This document shows, one piece after another, positions 55,123-63,798 of a stretch of 64,000 bases of DNA. A model generated the notes under the pieces. The model worked only from the letters and a program-made list of their open reading frames with translations. It was not told the origin of the DNA and did not search any database. The stretch spans positions 184,105-248,104 of the forward strand of contig NZ_JAPEHW010000001.1 of the NCBI RefSeq assembly GCF_028875915.1, given 5' to 3'. The stretch is from Pseudoalteromonas sp. G4. GTDB taxonomy: Bacteria > Pseudomonadota > Gammaproteobacteria > Enterobacterales > Alteromonadaceae. Within the stretch, counting starts at the first letter, position 1, and the number at the start of each line of letters is the position of its first letter. Both the position numbers and the translations under genes were made by a program.

Positions 55123-56082
55123 ATGTTGTTAAACCTTATTTACCGTGTAGGTTACATAGTATTAATAACAATCCCTTTTTTATCCTTTTCAAATTCCTCC
55201 TCAAGTTCACAATCAACGCCCAATGAAATTAAATCGATAAGTGCTGGACTGAAAAATGAAGTCACTGAAAGTGCGACATTATTTCGTTCGCGTTTAAATA
55301 TTCATATGCAAAATTCAGCGCAATGGCTTGATAAATTAGTTAAAGATGATAATGCAAAAGGGGATATTGCAAGTGCAAAAGGCTATATATCATTAGGTTT
55401 TGCACCCCGCGCGAGAGATCTGCTCGATTTCGATAATCAATTCAAAGTGTCTTTAGATTTACCTAATTGGGAAGAAAAAGTTAGCCTTATTATCGATAAC
55501 GATGAAGAGGAAGAAGATAGGCTACCGCTACAAAGTATTTCTACTGAACAAAATAATAACATTAACGCAGCGTTAAATTGGTACATGGTTCAGCGTAAGC
55601 GCTGGAATGTTGAGCATCGTATTGGTTTTAGCCGTTCTAACTTATTTGCACAAACACGACTTAAATTCCGTCACACTATCAACGATTGGCGATTTTCATT
55701 CAGACCCAGTATTGAGTATTATGTAGAGGACGGTGTTGGTGCACGCCTTTACACTCGTGCAGATGTAAAACTAACACCACACCAAATATTAAACTTTGCA
55801 TTTAATACGCGTTATGTTGAAAGTGAGCCGACAAAGCGTGTATCCATTGGGGTGTTTCATAGCCAAACCTATAATCAAGATCAAGCAGGTGTAGCAGGGG
55901 CTTGGGCAAATGACAGTTTTAGTGGAGAACGTAGTTATTACGTATCTTACCGCTGGCGCATGCGCTTTTTTGAACATTGGCTGTTTTTTGAAGCTGAACC
56001 ATTTGTTGAATTTAGAGAGCGTTATGATTTCGACGATGAACCTGGTATTGCTTTAAGACTCATCGCCTACTATGGTGTTTAA
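55123..56082 (+). CDS. exported beta-rich envelope protein, unknown family
   Basis: A 319-residue protein with an AAGGAAAGGG ribosome-binding site. A hydrophobic N-terminus (about 1-24) is a signal peptide, followed by a serine-rich stretch. From about residue 90 there are alternating amphipathic strands (RFSFRPSIEYYVEDG, LNFAFNTRYVESE, YYVSYRWRMRF, LFFEAEPFVEF), which look like a small outer-membrane barrel. It lies 20 bases after the leader-controlled membrane-protein gene, so both genes should share that control. Confidence 0.65.
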   Translation: MLLNLIYRVGYIVLITIPFLSFSNSSSSSQSTPNEIKSISAGLKNEVTESATLFRSRLNIHMQNSAQWLDKLVKDDNAKGDIASAKGYISLGFAPRARDLLDFDNQFKVSLDLPNWEEKVSLIIDNDEEEEDRLPLQSISTEQNNNINAALNWYMVQRKRWNVEHRIGFSRSNLFAQTRLKFRHTINDWRFSFRPSIEYYVEDGVGARLYTRADVKLTPHQILNFAFNTRYVESEPTKRVSIGVFHSQTYNQDQAGVAGAWANDSFSGERSYYVSYRWRMRFFEHWLFFEAEPFVEFRERYDFDDEPGIALRLIAYYGV

Positions 56083-56093
56083 CGCTTTTAAAA

Positions 56094-56570
56094 CTAATCT
56101 ATAATTTCGAGTAGTTCAATTTCAAAAATAAGTAATGATGCTGGTGGAATTTTCCCTACAGCACGTTTTCCATATGCCAAGTTATAGGGGATAACCGCTT
56201 TTACTTTCTCACCCGTTTTCATAAGCTGAAGTACTTCAGTCCAACCCGGTATTACCTGATGAAGTGAAAAGGAAAGTGGGGTATTTCTTTCTACAGATGA
56301 GTCGAAAACAGTGCCGTCAATTAATGTACCATGGTAATGACATTTAACCTTGCTTGTTTTACTAGGTTGTTGCCCATTAGAAATTGCAACGAGCATTTCA
56401 TATTGTAGGCCTGTAACAGTTTCAATTACGTCTGGGCGTAGTTTGTTCTCTGCTAAATATTGATTTTGACATTCAATGTTTTGTTTAGCTATTTTTGCAT
56501 TGTTAAGTGAAGATTTAACAATAAAAAAAATGATCGCAATTATGATGCATAAAAGGAAAAGGTTAAGCAC
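56094..56570 (-). CDS. membrane-anchored FKBP-type peptidyl-prolyl isomerase
   Basis: A 158-residue protein from a GTG at 56570. An N-terminal transmembrane helix (about 1-18) is followed by a short linker and an FKBP domain (about 65-158): KVKCHYHGTLIDGTVFDSS, VIPGWTEVLQLMKTGEKV and IPPASLLIFEIELLEI hold the usual active-site residues (Tyr, Phe, Asp, Trp, Phe). It folds periplasmic proteins at proline bonds. The start codon lies inside a hairpin, and no clear ribosome-binding site is seen. The stop is close to the convergent envelope-protein gene. Confidence 0.88.
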   Translation of the reverse strand: MLNLFLLCIIIAIIFFIVKSSLNNAKIAKQNIECQNQYLAENKLRPDVIETVTGLQYEMLVAISNGQQPSKTSKVKCHYHGTLIDGTVFDSSVERNTPLSFSLHQVIPGWTEVLQLMKTGEKVKAVIPYNLAYGKRAVGKIPPASLLIFEIELLEIID

Positions 56571-56602
56571 AGGTGGTTTCCAAAAATAGAAACCATGCCT
56601 GT
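56569..56602 (-). promoter_or_regulatory. hairpin covering the FKBP start codon
   Basis: ACAGG-TGGTTTC (56569-56580) pairs with GAAACCA (56589-56595) and CCTGT (56598-56602), a 12-bp stem with a 2-base bulge and an 8-base loop. On the minus strand it begins 18 bases after the Sel1 gene stop and includes two bases of the FKBP GTG. It may end the upstream transcript weakly or limit FKBP translation. There is no T-run. Confidence 0.45.
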
Positions 56603-56620
56603 AAATAAGTTAAAAAGCAA

Positions 56621-57340
56621 TTAGATGCGACGTTCATCACCGTAATATTTACCAGCAAGAATTTTTTGATAAAGTTCATTGGCTTTTTCTTTTGCTTCTT
56701 CCACTTGCGATGGAGACATTTTTCGTTCATCTAACTTGCGACTGTGGCTTGCATCTTTATGTCCATTAAATTCAGCAACTGAGTTCCAAATAAAAGACAT
56801 TTCTAAACTTTTATCAACGCCTTGTCCTTCGAAATAAAGCAGTGCAAGATTAAATTGAGCAGCAGCATAATTTTGTGCTGCTGCTTTTGTGTACCAGTCT
56901 TTTGCTTGGAAAAAATCTTGGATTACGCCAGTACCATTGGCATACATAACACCTAAATTAAATTGCGCTGCAGCTAGGCCTTTTTTTGCTGATTGTTCGT
57001 AAAGGGAAACTGCTTTTTGTAAATCTTTTTTAACGCCTTTACCGTCTTGATAAAGTGTACCTAAAGCAAACATGGCATCTTCTTCTCCAAGTGCTACACC
57101 TTTTTCATAGAGTTCTGCTGCTTTTTTTGGGTCGGGAGCGATACCATATCCAAACTCGTGCATTTGACCTAAATGATACATTGCTGGTCCATAGTTGTTT
57201 TCAACTAAATAGTTAAAATGATAAAGGGCAGTTTCAAAATCACCTTCATTAGCCGCATCGATACCTTGTTGTAAATCCGCTTTTGCAAAGAATGTGAAAA
57301 AAGCTAAGCTTATTATTAATGTGTTCAATGTGATTTTCAT
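56621..57340 (-). CDS. exported Sel1-repeat protein
   Basis: A 239-residue protein with a signal peptide (about 1-21, LNTLIISLAFFTFFAKA) and about five Sel1-type TPR repeats (AMYHLGQMHEFGYGIAPD, AMFALGTLYQDGKGVKKD, AQFNLGVMYANGTGVIQD, AQFNLALLYFEGQGVDKS). Such proteins act as periplasmic scaffolds. It starts 10 bases after the stop of the GGDEF-EAL gene, so the two are probably in one transcript. Confidence 0.9.
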   Translation of the reverse strand: MKITLNTLIISLAFFTFFAKADLQQGIDAANEGDFETALYHFNYLVENNYGPAMYHLGQMHEFGYGIAPDPKKAAELYEKGVALGEEDAMFALGTLYQDGKGVKKDLQKAVSLYEQSAKKGLAAAQFNLGVMYANGTGVIQDFFQAKDWYTKAAAQNYAAAQFNLALLYFEGQGVDKSLEMSFIWNSVAEFNGHKDASHSRKLDERKMSPSQVEEAKEKANELYQKILAGKYYGDERRI

Positions 57341-57350
57341 AAATATGTTC

Positions 57351-59309
57351 CTACTTTACGGAATGAAGTTTGGTTCTTGCTGCTGGTTCATTTTCAGGTA
57401 ACCAGATGTTGGTACCTGTGGCTGCAATATGATTCAAATTTGTTCTTAATACTTTTGTTCCAACATTATTCGATGTTTCAGGCTTAGATACAAGGTAGCC
57501 CTGCACACATTGGATCCCCATTTTCCGTACAAGTTCAAATTGTTCTGCAGACTCTACGCCTTCAGCAACAACTTTAAGGTTTAATTGATGCCCAAGCTCA
57601 CTGATTGAATGGAGTATTTTATTGTATTTAGGGTTATCATTAGCCTGATCAATAAACAATTTATCTATTTTAATAACATCGACCGGAAGTTCAGCTAATG
57701 TACACAATGAACTAAAGCCAGTGCCAAAGTCATCTATTGCTATGGTTATGCCTTCATTACGCAGTTTTTGAAGGCTTTCAATAGTGTTTTTTGATGCTTC
57801 AATAAAACACGATTCTGTGATCTCTAACATCAGCGCTTTAGGAGGGAGTCCTACTTTACTTAAGGTATCCATAACCCAGTCATGAAGATCTCGATGTTTC
57901 AATTGAACACCGGAAATATTTACAGAAATTCTTACTCGGGTCATACCCGCGTTATACCATGCTGACATTTGGCGGCTTGCTTCAAATAATATCCAGTCAC
58001 CTAATTCTAAAATTAAATTTGATTCTTCAGCGATAGGAATAAATTCTGTTGGAGTTATTGTACCTTCTACAGGGTGGTGCCACCTGACTAAACATTCAAA
58101 GTAATCAATACTACAATCATCAACATGGACAATAGGTTGAAATGAAAGAGTGAAATTATTACTACCAAGGGCTAAGCGTATTTCTTCTAATAGATAATGA
58201 TAGCGGCGCATTTTACTACCCATTTCAGGCGAGTAGACACGAAATATTCCGCGACCATCTGTTTTTGCGCGGTACATTGCAACATCAGCCATTTGTAACA
58301 GAGCAAATGGACTGGAAGCACTATCTGGGTAAATAGCAATACCAATACTGGCACCAATTTTCACAACTTTGTTACCAAGCACAAAATCCCGTTCAATTTC
58401 ATGTAATACGTTTTGGGCAACATTAACGGCAAGTGAAGGATCAATTAAATCATTAATAAAAATTGAAAACTCATCACCACCAAGACGTGAAAGGTTTTGT
58501 TCAATGCCGTTAATAGGGTGCTGACAAGAAAGGCTATGATTGCGCACAATCGTGCGTAAACGTTCAGCTACTTGGATCAGTACTTCATCCCCAAAACTGT
58601 GACCAAAAGAATCATTAACTTGCTTAAACCCATCTAAGTCTATAAACAAAAGTGCCTGTTTTTTATCAGTCTTTTCTGCGTGTGATAGTTGTTCTTTTAA
58701 ATGGCTTAAATATGCATGCCTGTCAGCAAGGCCGGTTAACTTGTCTTGAAAGATACTTGTTTCGGTGTCGCGTTTATAGCGTTCAACTGCTTCACTTAGT
58801 GAGTTTATTGAATGATTTAAGCGGGCAAGATTATTTTCTGTCTCATATTTAGGTAAATCGAGATTAAATGCACTTAATAGATTATCAGTTTTACTGTTCA
58901 AAATGGTAATCGACTTATTCAGCCTTTTTTGCTTTTTATTAAATACAAATAAGGGAATGATGAGTGTTAACGTTAACAAAAATAACAAAGGGAAATTCGA
59001 AAACAACAGCATTTCAGTTAACAGTGTTTTAACGGGAATTGCGCTGATTTTGTTATCTGTTTTTTCAACTTGAATATAGATTTTATCGCCGCTGTTAACA
59101 AAATCGATGTAGCTGAACAACGACGACATAACGGTGGCATTTTGAGGCTCTAATTTATTGGCATCCAGAATAACTTGGTTTATCTGTGAGTCTTTGTGAT
59201 GTGATAGTGCAACACCCTGAGTTAATGACAAGGCTAGTATTAAATAGATAGCAACAATAAACCCTATTGTAACCACAACAAATCGGGAAAAAATTTTCAT
59301 ATTTTGCAC
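57351..59309 (-). CDS. membrane GGDEF-EAL protein (c-di-GMP synthase/phosphodiesterase)
   Basis: A 652-residue inner-membrane protein from a GTG at 59309, with AGGA 7 bases upstream; an ATG three codons on is too far from it. Two transmembrane helices (about 8-28 and 100-122) flank a small periplasmic domain. The GGDEF domain (about 190-355) has an intact GGDEF near residue 277 but no RxxD inhibitory site before it. The EAL domain (about 370-625) reads ECLVRW in place of EALLRW but keeps DDFGTGFSS and AEGVES. It is likely active as a synthase. Phosphodiesterase activity is less certain. Confidence 0.93.
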   Translation of the reverse strand: MQNMKIFSRFVVVTIGFIVAIYLILALSLTQGVALSHHKDSQINQVILDANKLEPQNATVMSSLFSYIDFVNSGDKIYIQVEKTDNKISAIPVKTLLTEMLLFSNFPLLFLLTLTLIIPLFVFNKKQKRLNKSITILNSKTDNLLSAFNLDLPKYETENNLARLNHSINSLSEAVERYKRDTETSIFQDKLTGLADRHAYLSHLKEQLSHAEKTDKKQALLFIDLDGFKQVNDSFGHSFGDEVLIQVAERLRTIVRNHSLSCQHPINGIEQNLSRLGGDEFSIFINDLIDPSLAVNVAQNVLHEIERDFVLGNKVVKIGASIGIAIYPDSASSPFALLQMADVAMYRAKTDGRGIFRVYSPEMGSKMRRYHYLLEEIRLALGSNNFTLSFQPIVHVDDCSIDYFECLVRWHHPVEGTITPTEFIPIAEESNLILELGDWILFEASRQMSAWYNAGMTRVRISVNISGVQLKHRDLHDWVMDTLSKVGLPPKALMLEITESCFIEASKNTIESLQKLRNEGITIAIDDFGTGFSSLCTLAELPVDVIKIDKLFIDQANDNPKYNKILHSISELGHQLNLKVVAEGVESAEQFELVRKMGIQCVQGYLVSKPETSNNVGTKVLRTNLNHIAATGTNIWLPENEPAARTKLHSVK

Positions 59310-59487
59310 TTTATAATCCTGCTAAACCTTCGCAAAATTCCATAAGCTGACCTAAACAGTATAGTTTATGGACAAAGTGTTACCAGTTTTTATTTATATC
59401 GAAAATACTATCACGGATATAAAAATAAGTCTTTAAGATCAGAGAGTTTATTGATGCACATTTCAAAAAGTACATCAATGCGAATGA

Positions 59488-60186
59488 TTATTCTGAGCGC
59501 TCTTGGTGTATTTGAAACATCGCATTTTTAAGCGCATTTGCCCAGCTGCGATAGATTGTACGCACATCACTCCAATTAAATACTTGTGTATTTAAACGCC
59601 AATTATCATGTGCTGCGGCTCTGTCAATGGAAGTTGCAATCACTTCATTAGATTCACCGTCAAGTATGACTGCTTTAAGAACCATAGACCCAGCATTTTG
59701 CGTGTAGGAGCGACCATTAATATTGTGATTTCTTCTTGATGACTCGATTGGAGCAGAGAGCCGTATATCGGTTATGTCTATATGTAAAACTAGGGTGTTT
59801 GCGTCCACACTATCTTTGTACTGCCAAGGCTGTTCATCATCAAAAGTGTTTTTTGCCATGGATATAAATTCAGCTTCAAGCTTTTTAAGGCCTGATTCTG
59901 GAATGTCAAAAGTTGCATTATACCCATCCCATTTTTTATCAATTTTTGGCGGCTTATAATTCTCTGGATGGTTGTTATCTGCTGTTATTTTAGCGATATG
60001 GATAGCATTGTACTTTTGCCAATCAACATTTCGCTTAACAAAAGACAGATCCATCTTGGAATTTTCGATTTTAATTAAATCACCAAATGCAATATCGTTA
60101 TCAGTTTGTGATAGCGTTAACGGCTTAGATGCACAGCCTAGCATTGCTGCAGCGGTTAAAAGGGGGAGTAAAATACGCATGGTCAT
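59488..60186 (-). CDS. DUF3313-like lipoprotein
   Basis: A 232-residue exported protein with a signal peptide and lipobox AMLGC (Cys near residue 18), so it is anchored by lipid. The mature part includes IHIAKITADNN and LVLHIDITDIRLSAP, the strand pattern of DUF3313 lipoproteins. The function is unknown. No partner is adjacent on the same strand. Confidence 0.75.
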   Translation of the reverse strand: MTMRILLPLLTAAAMLGCASKPLTLSQTDNDIAFGDLIKIENSKMDLSFVKRNVDWQKYNAIHIAKITADNNHPENYKPPKIDKKWDGYNATFDIPESGLKKLEAEFISMAKNTFDDEQPWQYKDSVDANTLVLHIDITDIRLSAPIESSRRNHNINGRSYTQNAGSMVLKAVILDGESNEVIATSIDRAAAHDNWRLNTQVFNWSDVRTIYRSWANALKNAMFQIHQERSE

Positions 60187-60321
60187 CCTTAATTTTATAA
60201 TTACTTATTTACACTTAGGTAACTAGAATTAAATATTTGTGTCAAGCGGACATTTGACCTTATTATAGGAAAGCAGCAATCGGTAGTGTTAACTGCCTTT
60301 TTAAAAGTTTTATTTGCTAAT

Positions 60322-61149
60322 ATGACAACAATTCAGCAATTTGAATCGGCAATATCAGAATATACCGAACGCAAATCTTATCTAACAAGTGATGAAGTCA
60401 GTCACTTAGCCTCTCTATTTGACACTAAAAAAAGCTTCTTCGATGTTCTTTTGAAATGGGTGTCTGGTTATGCAATCGCGCCAGTTTCAAACTTTCACGT
60501 TGCAGCACTTGCTCTTGAAGCAGGCGAGCAGGGGCGTTTATTTTTTGGTGCAAATTTAGAATTTAAAGATGAAGCATTAAGTCTTGTAGTCCACGGAGAG
60601 CAAAGTGCTATTCACAATGCATTAATCCATGGCGCTGCAAAAATTGAAAAACTAATTATTAATGCATCGCCTTGTGGTTTTTGTCGTCAGTTTATTAATG
60701 AGATCAAATTAGAGAATCAACCACAAATCTCAGTTGATGAGACGACAAAATCAATCCAAGATTATTTGCCAGATGCGTTTGGTCCAAGTGATTTAGATAA
60801 TAATGCACCGCTATTTTCACAGCCGTTTAAACAAAGTGTGTCCATTGACGATTTTTTTGCCCAAAGTTATGCACCTTATTCTGGCAACAATGCAGCGTGT
60901 GAAATAACAACTTCGAACGATCAACAATACTTTGGTGTTTATTTAGAAAATGCAGCATATAGTCCAAGCTTATCACCTTTGCAGGCAGCTTTAAGTCAAA
61001 TGCAATTGCACAATAGGCATTCGGGTATTAATGGCATTAAGTCAATTTTAATAAAACAGCGAAAAGGCAAGGCTAATCAAAATGGGGTTACTTTAGCTGT
61101 GGCGAATAGTTTAGATAAAGCGATAGATGTGGTGTTTGAGGAAGTATAA
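60322..61149 (+). CDS. cdd: cytidine deaminase
   Basis: A 275-residue dimer-type cytidine deaminase as in E. coli (294), from the ATG at 60322; an in-frame GTG 12 codons earlier is less likely. The zinc site is VVHGEQSA (His91, catalytic Glu93) with SPCGFCRQF (Cys118, Cys121). NLEF (Asn78, Glu80) contacts the ribose. DYLPDAFGPSDL and a C-terminal pseudo-domain (ENAAYSPSLSPLQAAL) are diagnostic. It converts cytidine and deoxycytidine to uridine and deoxyuridine. It is convergent with udp, the next step of pyrimidine salvage. Confidence 0.94.
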   Translation: MTTIQQFESAISEYTERKSYLTSDEVSHLASLFDTKKSFFDVLLKWVSGYAIAPVSNFHVAALALEAGEQGRLFFGANLEFKDEALSLVVHGEQSAIHNALIHGAAKIEKLIINASPCGFCRQFINEIKLENQPQISVDETTKSIQDYLPDAFGPSDLDNNAPLFSQPFKQSVSIDDFFAQSYAPYSGNNAACEITTSNDQQYFGVYLENAAYSPSLSPLQAALSQMQLHNRHSGINGIKSILIKQRKGKANQNGVTLAVANSLDKAIDVVFEEV

Positions 61150-61161
61150 TACTTCCTCAAA
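61135..61161. terminator. 27-base palindrome at the cdd stop codon, possible bidirectional terminator
   Basis: TTTGAGGAAGTAT (61135-61147) and its exact reverse complement (61149-61161) flank one base, and the cdd stop (61147-61149) is at the centre. A stem of about 10 bp with a 7-base loop can form on either strand between the convergent cdd and udp genes. T-runs are poor. Confidence 0.55.
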
Positions 61162-61168
61162 TTACCGC

Positions 61169-61921
61169 CTAAATGAGAATTTCAGCAGTCTTTAATACTG
61201 CTTGTACTGCAATTTTTTCTACTTTTTGATGATCGATATCAGGGATTTCACTGCGAGTTCTGTTAACTAAAACACCAGCAACACATGCCGCTTTTAATCC
61301 AAGAGAAGAACACATAGTAAATAATGTTGCAGATTCCATTTCGTAATTCATTACGCCCAGTTTTTGCCATTCATCAAAACTTCCTTGGAAAGCTTTTGTT
61401 ACATAACCTGAGTAAGTGTCATAACGTTCTTGACCAGGATAGAAAGTATCAGAAGAAGCCGTAATGCCTAAATGATATGTTGCACCTAACTCCTCACAGG
61501 CATTAACCATAGCTTGTGTTGCAAAAAAGTCTGCAACAGCAGGGTATTGAATTGGTGCGAAATGTTGACTTGCACCGTCTAAACGAACGGATGCATGACT
61601 AACTAATAAATCACCTTCATTAATACCTGGCTGAATAGCGCCTGTTGTTCCAACACGTAAAAAAGTATGAATACCTAGCTGGGCTAATTCTTCAACGGCA
61701 ATGGAGGTACTTGGACCACCAATACCGGTTGAACATACAACTACCGGTGTTTGTTTTAAAAAGCCTAAATAGACATGATATTCACGTGTTTTAGCAAGTG
61801 CTGTTGGGTTTTCAAGAAACTCTGCAATGCGTTCAGCGCGGGCTGGGTCGCCTGGTACAATCGCAAGTGTAGCCCCTTGCAGTGCGTCTTTATCTAAACC
61901 TAAGTGAAATACTTTTTTCAT
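61169..61921 (-). CDS. udp: uridine phosphorylase
   Basis: A 250-residue enzyme that splits uridine with phosphate into uracil and ribose 1-phosphate. It closely follows E. coli Udp: [20 protein letters not shown], then [31 protein letters not shown] for phosphate and [12 protein letters not shown] for ribose. It is convergent with cdd. Confidence 0.96.
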   Translation of the reverse strand: MKKVFHLGLDKDALQGATLAIVPGDPARAERIAEFLENPTALAKTREYHVYLGFLKQTPVVVCSTGIGGPSTSIAVEELAQLGIHTFLRVGTTGAIQPGINEGDLLVSHASVRLDGASQHFAPIQYPAVADFFATQAMVNACEELGATYHLGITASSDTFYPGQERYDTYSGYVTKAFQGSFDEWQKLGVMNYEMESATLFTMCSSLGLKAACVAGVLVNRTRSEIPDIDHQKVEKIAVQAVLKTAEILI

Positions 61922-62037
61922 CCTTAATGCTCATACTTAGCAAATATTAATAACAGTCTGAATTATGGCGCTAATTTGTAAAGGACAATGGTCCGTAAAT
62001 TTGATAGTGTGCAGCAAATTTGAAGTTTGAGAACACT

Positions 62038-63504
62038 ATGAAAGCAAAGCAAACATTGATGGTACAAGGCACAACATCTGACGCAGGAAAAAGTATCTTA
62101 GTTGCTGCATTGTGCAGAATTTTATCTAATCATAATGTTCGGGTTGCACCTTTTAAACCACAAAATATGGCGTTAAATAGCGCTGTTACAAAAGATGGTG
62201 GCGAAATAGGCAGAGCGCAAGCTGTTCAAGCGGAGGCTGCAAGAGTTGAAGCTAGTGTTGATATGAACCCCGTGTTACTTAAGCCAAATTCAGACATTGG
62301 TGCGCAAGTGATTGTGCATGGTAAATCAATAGGCAATTCCGATGCGGTCGATTACCATCAGATGAAGCCTAAATTATTGAGCGCTGTACTTGAGTCTCAT
62401 CATAAATTAGCGAATCTATATGATGTTGTAATTGTTGAAGGTGCGGGTTCCCCTGCAGAAATAAATTTAAGAGATCGCGATATTGCAAATATGGGATTTG
62501 CAGAGGCGGCTGACTGCCCAGTCATAATTGTTGCAGACATTGATAAAGGTGGTGTTTTTGCACATCTAGTGGGTACATACGAATTATTATCTGAATCAGA
62601 AAAAGCGCGAATTAAAGGGTTTGTCATCAATAAGTTCAGAGGTGACATAGCGCTATTAAAACCTGGGAACGATTGGTTGGAACAAAAATTAGGTATTCCT
62701 GTACTTGCAACGATCCCTTATATTCCAAACCTTTATATCGAGCCTGAGGATGCGCTTGATTTCAACCAAATTGTAAACGCAGATACTGTTTTGCATATTA
62801 CTGTGGTTGTTTACCCTCGAATCTCAAATCATACGGATTTTGATGTATTACGTTTACACCCAAATGTAGAACTGAGTTACGCGCGTACTCCAAACGAAGT
62901 GAAGAAATGCGATTTGCTAATTTTGCCAGGCTCTAAAAGTGTGATATCAGACTTCAAATTTTTAGAACAAGAAAAATGGCAAGATTACATCGCTAAGCTC
63001 CTACGTTATGGTGGCAAAGTGTTCGGTATTTGTGGCGGGATGCAAATGTTAGGGCAAGATATATTTGACCCAAATGGTATTGAGTCAACGTTACTCGAAC
63101 AAAAAGGTTTAGGTTATTTACCAATTAAAACAACTTTAATGCCCATAAAAAAACTCAGTAAAACGAATGCTAAATCTTTAAAAACAGAGGTTCCGGTATC
63201 TGGTTACGAGATCCACGCAGGTGTTAGTGAAGCTACTGAGCACTGTGAACGTTTATTTAAATTAGATAATGGTGAATTTGAAGGTTATCAAAGTGCGGAT
63301 AACCAAATTAAAGCAACGTATTTACATGGTATTTTTGATAACAGCCAATATCTTACTGAAATCTTAACTTGGGTAGGTTTAAATGATGCTCAAACTTTTG
63401 ATTATACGAGGGAAAGAGATGCACAAATAGAAAAGCTAGCAAGTGAAGTTGAAGCTGTTTTATCTATCGAAACAATAAAAGACTTACTCTCATTACCAAG
63501 GTAA
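62038..63504 (+). CDS. cobQ: cobyric acid synthase
   Basis: A 488-residue glutamine amidotransferase that amidates four side chains of the corrin ring in cobalamin synthesis. I start at the ATG at 62038; a TTG six codons earlier is in frame. The N-terminal ATPase part has GTTSDAGKSILVAALCRIL, FKPQNMALNSAVTKDGGEIG and AQVIVHGKSIG. The C-terminal amidotransferase has VFGICGGMQMLGQD with the catalytic cysteine and a conserved YLHGIFDN. No other cob genes are in the window. Its last 12 bases overlap the convergent Mpo1-like gene. Confidence 0.95.
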   Translation: MKAKQTLMVQGTTSDAGKSILVAALCRILSNHNVRVAPFKPQNMALNSAVTKDGGEIGRAQAVQAEAARVEASVDMNPVLLKPNSDIGAQVIVHGKSIGNSDAVDYHQMKPKLLSAVLESHHKLANLYDVVIVEGAGSPAEINLRDRDIANMGFAEAADCPVIIVADIDKGGVFAHLVGTYELLSESEKARIKGFVINKFRGDIALLKPGNDWLEQKLGIPVLATIPYIPNLYIEPEDALDFNQIVNADTVLHITVVVYPRISNHTDFDVLRLHPNVELSYARTPNEVKKCDLLILPGSKSVISDFKFLEQEKWQDYIAKLLRYGGKVFGICGGMQMLGQDIFDPNGIESTLLEQKGLGYLPIKTTLMPIKKLSKTNAKSLKTEVPVSGYEIHAGVSEATEHCERLFKLDNGEFEGYQSADNQIKATYLHGIFDNSQYLTEILTWVGLNDAQTFDYTRERDAQIEKLASEVEAVLSIETIKDLLSLPR

Positions 63505-63798
63505 ACGCCTAAGTAAAATGTCGCGAAACATTAACCAATCACAAACAAAACTGTATAGCGGGTATTGAAAGGTCGCAGGTTTGTTTTTTTCAAAAACAAA
63601 GTGTCCAATCCAAGCAAATAAATAACCAAATAATAAACCTAAAAAGATATAGTAGGGAACTTGTAAAATAATAGCAGCTGCCAAACATGCAAGCCCTAAA
63701 AGCGAGCCTACAAAGTGTAATCTGCGGCATACCCTGTTTTGATGTTGAGATAAATAAAAGGGATAAAATGCTTTTAAGGATGTGTATTTAGATGTCAT
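63493..63798 (-). CDS. Mpo1-like / DUF962 membrane protein
   Basis: A 101-residue protein with two to three hydrophobic segments (about 28-45, 48-70 and 80-92). FYPFYLSQHQNRVCRRLHFVG and WIGHFVFEKNKPATFQYPLYS are the conserved halves of the Mpo1/DUF962 family. Yeast Mpo1 is an iron-dependent dioxygenase acting on 2-hydroxy fatty acids, and the clustered histidines here fit a metal site. The bacterial role is unproven. Confidence 0.85.
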   Translation of the reverse strand: MTSKYTSLKAFYPFYLSQHQNRVCRRLHFVGSLLGLACLAAAIILQVPYYIFLGLLFGYLFAWIGHFVFEKNKPATFQYPLYSFVCDWLMFRDILLRRLPW

